The notes below the pieces were generated by a model. That model was given only the letters and a program-made list of their open reading frames with translations, was not told where the DNA came from and searched no databases. A stretch of DNA of 5,933 bases from Devosia sp. (GTDB lineage: Bacteria; Pseudomonadota; Alphaproteobacteria; Rhizobiales; Devosiaceae), in NCBI GenBank assembly GCA_028290225.1, contig JAQGKH010000249.1, positions 1 to 5,933 on the forward strand, read 5' to 3'. Positions 1 to 4,626 of this stretch are shown one piece after another. The position numbers were made by a program, and so were the translations under genes. Within the stretch, counting starts at the first letter, position 1; the number at the start of each line of letters is the position of its first letter.

Positions 1-489
1 GGCGGCGATGGCAACGAGCAGCAAGCCGACAATGGCGAGGGACGCCAGCGCGTTCAGGCCGGCCAGTGAAATCCCGAGGAAACGGAACTGCACCACGTCG
101 CAGCCCACTACATGGGCCGCGTTGAGATCGCCGAGCGCCTCGAAGCTGACGCCATCGCCAACGCCGGTGCAGGCGGTGGGGCCGGGCCAGAAGCCCCATT
201 CCACGCCGGCATGATAGATTCCCATATAGGCGCCCCAGGCGAAAACGGCGGTGGTGATGGCCATGGCCAGATACCAGACGGGCAGGGGCAGGCGGTTCCA
301 GGTGATCAGCACGACCAGCAGAATGGGCAGGCCGTAATAATAGGCCAGGCGCTGTTCAAGGCAGAGATCGCACGGCACAAGGCCGCCAAACAGCTGCGAC
401 GCCCAGGCGAGCCCAATGGCCAGCACCCCCAGGGCAAAGGCCAGGCCGGCGCTTTTCTTGTCGAGCGGATGAAAAATCGAGGCGGCCAT
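1..489 (-). CDS. dsbB: Disulfide bond formation protein B (DsbB), C-terminus cut by window edge
   Basis: Inner-membrane quinone reductase that reoxidises the periplasmic thiol oxidase DsbA and passes the electrons to ubiquinone. The 163 visible residues show the family plan: a hydrophobic helix at about 12-34, the first periplasmic cysteine pair in PCDLCLEQR (C40 and C43), helices at about 47-63 and 70-93, a periplasmic loop with the second pair (C107 and C130), and a last helix from about 135 to the edge. The spacing almost matches the four essential cysteines of E. coli DsbB (41, 44, 104, 130). There is no stop codon in the window, so probably only a few C-terminal residues are missing. The ATG at 489 is preceded by GGAA with a 7-nt spacer. 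It lies 85 nt downstream of the DUF72 gene on the same strand, with no terminator between them, so it may be co-transcribed. Family assignment is firm; the partner DsbA is not in the window. Confidence 0.93.
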   Translation of the reverse strand, partial: MAASIFHPLDKKSAGLAFALGVLAIGLAWASQLFGGLVPCDLCLEQRLAYYYGLPILLVVLITWNRLPLPVWYLAMAITTAVFAWGAYMGIYHAGVEWGFWPGPTACTGVGDGVSFEALGDLNAAHVVGCDVVQFRFLGISLAGLNALASLAIVGLLLVAIAA

Positions 490-574
490 GGTGGGTTCCG
501 GAATAGGGCTGGGCTGTTGAGCGTGGGATAACGGGGACGAGGGGCAAAAACCAGACCAGAACGGCGATGTGATG

Positions 575-1396
575 CTAGTCGCCGGGCAGGGTGATGCCCA
601 AGGCCTGGCGCAGGGCAATCGCATTGGCGGGCGCGTGCAGTTTGTCCTCGTGCACGAACAAGGCGAACACATCGTGCCCCGCTGCGTCCCAGCTGCGGAT
701 CTGCTCGGCCCAATCGGCGATGTCGGCGGGCGTGTAGCCGGTGGCATCGGGGCGGGCGGGGCCCTGCAGGCGACAATAAGCCCAATCGGCGGTGAGCGCG
801 CGAGCGGGCTGCGCGGGGGTGTCGCTGATCACCAATGCCGTGTTGTGCCGGGCCAGCAGTGCACGCGCTTGGGGTACATCCCAGCTGGGGTGGCGCGCCT
901 CGATAGCGTGGCGAATCGGGCCAATGCCTGCGGTGTCGAGAAAAGGCGGGGTCTTGAGGCGCTCATCGGCATCCTGCGCCAGCGCCACATAATCAGCGCC
1001 CGTGCGGGGCAGCAGCGCCAGAAAGGTTTCGAGGACCGCCAAGTCGAGCGCCAGATTGGGCGGCAGCTGCCATATAAAAGGCCCGAGCTTGGCGCCAAGC
1101 GCGAGCGGGCCCGAAGCAAAGAAATTGGCGAGTTCGGCGCGGCAATTCCTCAGGCGGCGGATATGGGTGACCAGTTGCGGGCCCTTGACGGAGAACACGA
1201 AGCCCTCACGGGTTTCGGCGGCCCATTTGCCAAAGCTTGCGGGCTTCTGGTTGGCCCGGAAAGTGGCGTTGATCTCGATGGTGCCGAGCCGGGAGCTGCT
1301 CCAGGCGAGCTCCCGCTTTTGCACCAAACCATCAGGATAGAACGTGCCGCGCCAGGGCTCGAACACCCAGCCAGCCGTTCCGGTCCTGATGGTCAT
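575..1396 (-). CDS. DUF72 (YecE-like) domain protein of unknown function
   Basis: 273 residues, a normal full length for the DUF72/YecE family, whose members fold as a TIM-like barrel but have no established reaction. Family marks seen: GTAGW at residues 6-10 with WRGTFYP following, EINATF at 41-46, the FVFSVKGPQLVTHIRRL segment around 67-83, LGPFIWQLPPNL at about 104-115, and near the C-terminus YCRLQGPA and the FVHEDKLHAPANA stretch in place of the more usual F-N-N-D form. There is no signal peptide or membrane segment, so it should be cytoplasmic. The ATG at 1396 puts the GTAGW strand right at the N-terminus as in relatives. The only Shine-Dalgarno-like match (GGGA at 1409-1412) is 12 nt away, a long spacer, and the upstream OMP stop is only 19 nt off, so translation coupled to the OMP transcript is possible. 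It shows no functional link to its neighbours that I can name. Confidence 0.9.
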   Translation of the reverse strand: MTIRTGTAGWVFEPWRGTFYPDGLVQKRELAWSSSRLGTIEINATFRANQKPASFGKWAAETREGFVFSVKGPQLVTHIRRLRNCRAELANFFASGPLALGAKLGPFIWQLPPNLALDLAVLETFLALLPRTGADYVALAQDADERLKTPPFLDTAGIGPIRHAIEARHPSWDVPQARALLARHNTALVISDTPAQPARALTADWAYCRLQGPARPDATGYTPADIADWAEQIRSWDAAGHDVFALFVHEDKLHAPANAIALRQALGITLPGD

Positions 1397-1415
1397 GGTT
1401 GATGCATGTCCCGCA

Positions 1416-2102
1416 CTAGAACTTGTAGTTCAGGCCGGCGCGCACGACGCTGAAGCGCTGGGTGCCGTCCACCGAGCCGCCGGGCAGGCCGCTATAGGTC
1501 TGGGTGCCCAGATCGACATAGAGGTATTCCGCCTTGATGGTCAGGTTGTCGGTGGCCGCCGCTTCCAGGCCCGCGCCCACGGTCCAGCCCAGATGGGTGT
1601 TGGACTGCGAGGTCACGACATTGGCGGCGTCGGTGGTGCTCATGGTGCCGCGGCCGACAGCGGCGCCGGCGGTGACATAGGGCATGACGCGGTCAAAGGC
1701 CATGCCGGCGCGGCCGCGCAGGGTGCCATAAGCGTCGATGCCCGATTCAAAGGTGCCGGCGGCGCCGATATCCTCGTCAAAGCCGATGGACGACCACTGA
1801 CCGTCCGCTTCCACGCCGGCGATGAAGCCGCCGCCCATATCCATGTTGTAGCCGACCTGGCCGCCGGCCGACCAGCCGCCGGTGTTGTCTTCGATTTCGG
1901 GGCCGCCGACCGTGGCTTCCCGAATGCTGCTGCCCCCGCCGTAGCCCGCGTTGACGCCCGCGTAAAAGCCGGACCAGTTGAAGGCTGAGGACGATGAATA
2001 GAACGGTGTCGCTGCCGCGCCGCCGTTCCAGGACAGGTCGGCGCCCTGTGCCGTTCCGGTCAGCAGAAGCGCTCCACCCAATACGATCGCTGCATGCTTC
2101 AT
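1416..2102 (-). CDS. Outer membrane beta-barrel protein, Omp25/RopB-like
   Basis: 228 residues. A signal peptide covers about residues 1-21 (K2, hydrophobic 4-15, cleavage near AQGA/D), followed by a Ser/Ala-rich linker and then a small eight-strand-type barrel. Typical marks of Hyphomicrobiales surface proteins of the Omp25/Omp31/RopB kind are NWSGFYAGVNAGYGGG at 42-57, GWSAGGQVGYN at 76-86, GWTVGAGLEAA at 172-182, AEYLYVDLG at 191-199, and the C-terminal strand VRAGLNYKF ending in an aromatic residue, as BAM substrates do. Alternating polar and aromatic strands and glycine-rich turns fit a porin-like or structural barrel. It contains no cysteine. An in-frame ATG ten codons upstream (2132) would add a charged stretch in front of the signal peptide. 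I prefer 2102 because the signal peptide begins there and GAGG sits 6 nt before it. Relatives are abundant structural proteins; the exact role here is unknown. Confidence 0.9.
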   Translation of the reverse strand: MKHAAIVLGGALLLTGTAQGADLSWNGGAAATPFYSSSSAFNWSGFYAGVNAGYGGGSSIREATVGGPEIEDNTGGWSAGGQVGYNMDMGGGFIAGVEADGQWSSIGFDEDIGAAGTFESGIDAYGTLRGRAGMAFDRVMPYVTAGAAVGRGTMSTTDAANVVTSQSNTHLGWTVGAGLEAAATDNLTIKAEYLYVDLGTQTYSGLPGGSVDGTQRFSVVRAGLNYKF

Positions 2103-2108
2103 GATAAA

Positions 2109-2113
2109 CCTCG
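2109..2113 (-). promoter_or_regulatory. Ribosome binding site deciding the OMP start
   Basis: On the minus strand CGAGG is followed by a 6-nt spacer and the ATG at 2102. The alternative in-frame ATG at 2132 lacks comparable support and would prepend ten residues to a clean signal peptide. This supports the shorter 228-residue protein. Confidence 0.6.
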
Positions 2114-2334
2114 TGGAAAGATGTCCCCGCAAAATGCGCAGAGAATCTTAATGGCGCGGAAACCAACAAGGTTAACGGCGGCGCATTGCGCAGTTTGATG
2201 ATCACGAAGTTCTGAACGGGTGAGTGGAACCGCTCCAGAGGGGTGGCTGCGCCGGGCGACGAGCACCATTCTGGCCCAAAGCTGATGGCCGCTAGGGGCG
2301 CGAAGGTGAAGGCGGGTGGGGCTGGCGGTGGCGA

Positions 2335-3510
2335 TTACCCCAGGGCAACTGACTTCAGCGGCGGGGGAGCCATTACCGCCTTGTCCTTGCCGCTGGTCTT
2401 GGCCTGATACAGCGCCCTGTCGGCACTCGCCATCATCTCGCTCAGTGGCTCGCTTTGGTGGCGCGCATGGATGCCGATACTGATGCTGAGCGGAAATTGC
2501 GGAGGAAGGCCCGCAACCGTGATGCGTGAGAATTCCAAGCGCAGGGCTTCGGCCGCAGCCAGCAGGTCGCTGCGCCGCGACTGGCGATAGAACAGGGTGA
2601 ATTCCTCACCACCGGTGCGCCCCACCAGTTCGGTTTGCCCGTGCACCGCCAGAACCTTGCCCGCGGCGGCGATAACCTGGTCCCCGGTCAGGTGGCCAAA
2701 CCGGTCATTGACCTGCTTGAAATTGTCGATATCGACCAGCATCACCGCTGATGGCGGGTGGCCTTCGGGGCGCAGCCCCATGGCCCGGCCGACACTGGTG
2801 TCAAAGCCGCGCCGGTTCAACAGGCCGGTGAGATAATCCCGATCGGCTTCCGCGCGCGCGTCACCCACGGCGCGGTTGGCCCAGCCCGCAAAAAACGCCA
2901 GCGCCGTCGTGGCCGCCAGCAGCGGGGTTGATGCCTGAACCGTGGCCCAGTAATCGGAGGCCTGGAGGGGCCCGCCAGGGTTGGTGTCGATGGCCCTGGC
3001 CAAGGTGGCGATGGGGCGGGCCATGGACAGGACCGACAAGGCACCTCCCAGGGCCACGAACAGCCAGTCCACAGGGGAGGCCGGTTTTGCCCGCACCAAT
3101 TGCCAGATGGTCGCCAGGCCGAACACGGCAAGGGTGGCGTTGGCGGTATAGATTCTCCCCTCGGTGGAGGGCTCCACCAGCAGGAACCAGCAAAACAACA
3201 TTGCGCCCAGCGCAAAGGTGCCCGCAAAGGTGGCGACTGGAATGGGCGCCCTGACCCGGACCAAGGCGCTGACACAGAGCGCGCCGGCGGCCAAAACGAA
3301 CAGGAGGTTGACCGCGATGCGAAGGCCCGGCCCTTCCCAGGGCTGCAGGAAATCATGGGCAGCAAAGGCCAGGCCGCAACACAGAAAGGCCAGGCCAAGC
3401 AGCAAGAGATAGGCCTGATTTCGCTTGGCGCCCCACATCAGCAGAAAGGTCAGCGTGAAAACGCTCGCAATGGCCGGGTTCAACAGTGCGAAGATGAACT
3501 CACCGGTCAA
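2335..3510 (-). CDS. Membrane-bound diguanylate cyclase (GGDEF domain)
   Basis: Makes the second messenger c-di-GMP from two GTP. Residues 1 to about 213 carry six or seven hydrophobic segments (roughly 7-26, 33-52, 63-83, 92-112, 124-141, 148-166, 193-213), an unassigned membrane sensor region. After a short charged linker, the GGDEF domain begins at DYLTGLLNRR (225-234). It has DIDNFKQVND at 260-269 (metal-binding D260, guanine-contacting N268 and D269), active-site GGEEF at 300-304, and SISIGI at 342-347, ending in ADRALYQAKTSGKD. The catalytic set looks complete. The position where the RxxD inhibitory site should lie, just before the active site, reads GQTE, so feedback inhibition through that site is unlikely. 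There is no EAL domain. The reading frame opens at TTG (3510) directly after an in-frame stop, with GAG 7 nt upstream; the next in-frame ATG is at residue 25, inside the first helix. It sits alone between the OMP group and the tRNA. Confidence 0.92.
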   Translation of the reverse strand: MTGEFIFALLNPAIASVFTLTFLLMWGAKRNQAYLLLLGLAFLCCGLAFAAHDFLQPWEGPGLRIAVNLLFVLAAGALCVSALVRVRAPIPVATFAGTFALGAMLFCWFLLVEPSTEGRIYTANATLAVFGLATIWQLVRAKPASPVDWLFVALGGALSVLSMARPIATLARAIDTNPGGPLQASDYWATVQASTPLLAATTALAFFAGWANRAVGDARAEADRDYLTGLLNRRGFDTSVGRAMGLRPEGHPPSAVMLVDIDNFKQVNDRFGHLTGDQVIAAAGKVLAVHGQTELVGRTGGEEFTLFYRQSRRSDLLAAAEALRLEFSRITVAGLPPQFPLSISIGIHARHQSEPLSEMMASADRALYQAKTSGKDKAVMAPPPLKSVALG

Positions 3511-3736
3511 TTGTCAACTCATTACCTGGAGCAGGCGCGCTTATGTCGCGCCGGGCGGTTCAAGGAAGAGTTAAACTGGTTCCATCGCATTGCGCAAAAA
3601 ATGAACGATCGGCAAACAGCCGGTTAACGGGTGGGCAGAAACCGATGCTGGTCGCGCGCAGCCCCGGGCCGGCCAGCGCAGGCGCTGCTGCACCCAGGCG
3701 GGAATGGGCTTGTTGCGGCAATGCAGTAAACGGGAT

Positions 3737-3820
3737 TGGTGCCCCCCGCCGGACTCGAACCGGCACGCCTCGCGGCGGAGGATTTTGAGTCCTCTGCGTC
3801 TACCATTCCGCCAGAGGGGC
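3737..3820 (-). tRNA. tRNA-Leu (anticodon CAA)
   Basis: An 84-nt class II tRNA folds cleanly on the minus strand. The acceptor GCCCCTC (3814-3820) pairs with GGGGGGC, followed by discriminator A and an encoded CCA (3737-3739). The D-arm is GCG/CGC around GAATGGTAGA. The anticodon stem GAGGA/TCCTC encloses loop CTCAAAA, giving anticodon CAA, which reads UUG. The long variable arm is CGCC-GCGA-GGCG, and the T-arm is GCCGG/CCGGC with loop TTCGAGT. The A73 discriminator and long variable arm fit leucine identity. No integrase gene or repeated 3'-end copy (attachment-site duplication) is seen in the window. Downstream there is a short GC-rich inverted repeat at 3674-3687 but no U-tract, so the 3' terminator is not identified. 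Confidence 0.97.
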
Positions 3821-3828
3821 ACGGGCTG

Positions 3829-3857
3829 TGTCTAGCGCAAGGCGCCGCGCGCCGCAA
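3829..3857 (-). promoter_or_regulatory. Candidate promoter of tRNA-Leu
   Basis: On the minus strand TTGCGG (3852-3857) and TAGACA (3829-3834) are separated by exactly 17 nt, and the -10 ends eight bases before the mature tRNA 5' end. Each box matches only three of six sigma-70 consensus bases, but spacing and position are right. The GC-rich stretch between the -10 and the start fits a stringently controlled stable-RNA promoter. This is inferred from position and weak motif similarity only. Confidence 0.35.
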
Positions 3858-3923
3858 CTGGGTCGCGCATGGGGAAATCGAGCGCCGCCTCTGGCCGGGC
3901 ATGCTTGGCGCAAAGGGTTGCGG

Positions 3924-3979
3924 CCGCTCCCCGCCCGGGTCCCAATCAACCCTGCAAGGCTGGCGCGGGTGGGGAGCGG
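3924..3979 (-). repeat. Long inverted repeat (stem-loop) after the HxlR gene
   Basis: CCGCTCCCC (3924-3932) is matched by its perfect reverse complement GGGGAGCGG (3971-3979). Inward, after one mismatch, four more pairs follow (3934-3937 with 3966-3969), giving 13 pairs with one mismatch around a 28-nt loop. It begins 10 nt past the stop codon of the HxlR gene, where a 3' stem-loop would lie in that transcript. There is no run of T after it on the minus strand, so it is not a classical intrinsic terminator. It could protect the mRNA 3' end, pause polymerase, or be unrelated to transcription. Confidence 0.55.
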
Positions 3980-3988
3980 TGGCACGGG

Positions 3989-4405
3989 TCAACCCCGGGC
4001 ATAGGCGGCTTTGCGCGGCTGTTCGGCAGCGATGGCGGTTTCGCGCTGATCATAGATGGCCCGGGCGTCGATGATGGCGCCGTGGTGTTCGGCCGACCAG
4101 TTCCAAAGTGCCTGGATGGGGTTGGTCAGGGTCTTGCCCAGTTGGGTCAGGCCATATTCCACCCGGGGCGGTACTTCGGGATAGATGGTGCGGGTCACCA
4201 GCCCGTCGCGCTCCAGATTGCGCAAGGTCAGGGTCAGCATGCGCTGCGACACGCCGTTGATGGAGCGCTTGAGCTCGTTGAAGCGGATGGTGTCGTGGCG
4301 CGCCAGGATGCCAACCACCATGACGCTCCATTTGTCGCCGATGCGATTGAGCACATCGGACATGGCGGTGCAGTTGGAGCGATCGGCGGTGTCCTGGAGC
4401 GACAT
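3989..4405 (-). CDS. HxlR-family winged-helix transcriptional regulator
   Basis: 138 residues, a usual length for this family of dimeric DNA-binding regulators. Residues 12-36 give the family N-terminus (conserved Cys12, then VLNRIGDKWSVMVVGIL). The winged helix follows at about 41-90: RFNELKRSINGVSQRMLTLTLRNLERDGLV contains the recognition helix (about 53-66), and the wing TRTIYPEVPPRVEYGLTQLG comes after it. The helix around 91-108 (LTNPIQALWNWSAEH) would form the dimer interface. Cys12 is the only cysteine; in relatives such as YodB and HypR the equivalent residue senses electrophiles or oxidants. An in-frame ATG at 4537 would add 44 residues that look unlike the family and would run through the promoter region, so I chose 4405, where AGG lies 5 nt upstream. 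It diverges from the carboxypeptidase gene. A perfect inverted repeat in its own promoter suggests autoregulation. Its effector and targets are unknown. Confidence 0.9.
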   Translation of the reverse strand: MSLQDTADRSNCTAMSDVLNRIGDKWSVMVVGILARHDTIRFNELKRSINGVSQRMLTLTLRNLERDGLVTRTIYPEVPPRVEYGLTQLGKTLTNPIQALWNWSAEHHGAIIDARAIYDQRETAIAAEQPRKAAYARG

Positions 4406-4410
4406 GGCAA

Positions 4411-4420
4411 CCTGCGCAGG
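4411..4420. repeat. Perfect 10-bp palindrome in the HxlR leader
   Basis: CCTGCGCAGG is a perfect palindrome that starts 5 nt upstream of the HxlR start codon and contains the AGG that would serve as its ribosome binding site. It could be a second protein-binding half-site pair or chance; a 10-bp palindrome is only mildly unusual in GC-rich DNA. Confidence 0.3.
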
Positions 4421-4433
4421 AGGGAAAGATGAC

Positions 4434-4462
4434 CTTATATAGGCACGGTTCCTTTCTGTGCC
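4434..4462 (-). promoter_or_regulatory. Candidate promoter of the HxlR gene
   Basis: On the minus strand TATAAG (4434-4439) matches five of six bases of the -10 consensus. At a 17-nt spacer lies GGCACA (4457-4462), a weak -35 matching only its last three bases. Transcription would start near 4427, leaving a leader of about 20 nt with the ribosome binding site. A weak -35 overlapped by an inverted repeat is common for regulated promoters. Confidence 0.45.
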
Positions 4463-4464
4463 TA
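4440..4464. promoter_or_regulatory. Inverted-repeat operator candidate in the HxlR promoter
   Basis: TAGGCAC (4440-4446) and its perfect reverse complement GTGCCTA (4458-4464) are separated by 11 nt, so their centres are 18 bp apart, just under two helical turns. This geometry suits a dimer binding one face of DNA. One arm abuts the likely -10 box and the other covers the weak -35, so occupancy should block transcription of the HxlR gene. HxlR-type proteins generally bind dyad-symmetric sites near their own or adjacent promoters. That this protein binds here is inference. Confidence 0.5.
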
Positions 4465-4564
4465 GGCGCTGTTTCAGGCGGCCCGGGGCCAGCCGGTCCG
4501 CCTCGATGCCGGTTTCCGCTGGACAAGGCGGGTTCAAAAGCCCGTGGTCGGGCCGGTCAGCGCA

Positions 4565-4593
4565 TTGAGGTCGAGCGGGGCCGCTGGTAAGAA
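4565..4593 (+). promoter_or_regulatory. Candidate promoter of the carboxypeptidase gene
   Basis: TTGAGG (4565-4570, four of six -35 consensus bases) and TAAGAA (4588-4593, three of six -10 bases) are separated by 17 nt. They lie about 34 nt before the GTG start, leaving a leader that includes the GGAG ribosome binding site. It lies about 100 bp from the HxlR inverted repeat, so the two divergent promoters do not overlap. Weak motif evidence only. Confidence 0.3.
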
Positions 4594-4613
4594 CGCGCGC
4601 CGTCCACAGCCCC

Positions 4614-4617
4614 GGAG
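4614..4617 (+). promoter_or_regulatory. Ribosome binding site supporting a GTG start
   Basis: GGAG is followed by a 9-nt spacer and GTG at 4627. An in-frame TAA at 4588-4590 with no ATG after it rules out a longer ATG-started protein, and the next in-frame ATG (residue 30) would remove the whole signal peptide. This settles GTG as the start. Confidence 0.6.
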
Positions 4618-4626
4618 TTCGCTTCC

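Noticed and set aside
569..1988. Two long plus-strand open frames (569-1402 and 1344-1988) opposite the DUF72 and OMP genes.
   Set aside because: They are composition-driven shadows with Gly/Ala/Arg-rich products and no family resemblance, whereas the minus strand gives clear family proteins.
3512..3517. TTGACA on the minus strand just before the cyclase start, a perfect -35 match.
   Set aside because: A -10 at the right distance would fall inside the coding region and no good match is there; it is more likely part of the leader by chance.
2170..3630. GGTTAACGG and GCATTGCGCA each occur in both intergenic regions (2170-2178 and 3622-3630; 2183-2192 and 3587-3596).
   Set aside because: Matches of 9-10 bases are expected by chance in about 6 kb, and their order and spacing differ between the two places. 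The TTAA elements do not have the 7-nt spacing of a CtrA site.
3737..3820. tRNA-Leu as an integration site for a mobile element.
   Set aside because: No integrase, no repeated 3' end and no compositional break are seen on either side within the window.
3736..4074. Plus-strand open frame whose translation begins with PPAGLEPARLAAEDFESSASTIPPEG, and the minus-strand frame giving GGMVDAEDSKSSAARRAGSSPAGG.
   Set aside because: Both are translations of the tRNA-Leu gene and its antisense, a well-known source of spurious hypothetical proteins.
4406..4537. N-terminal extension of the HxlR protein to an ATG at 4537.
   Set aside because: The 44 extra residues do not resemble the family and would include the -10 box and inverted repeat; 4405 fits the usual N-terminus and has a ribosome binding site.
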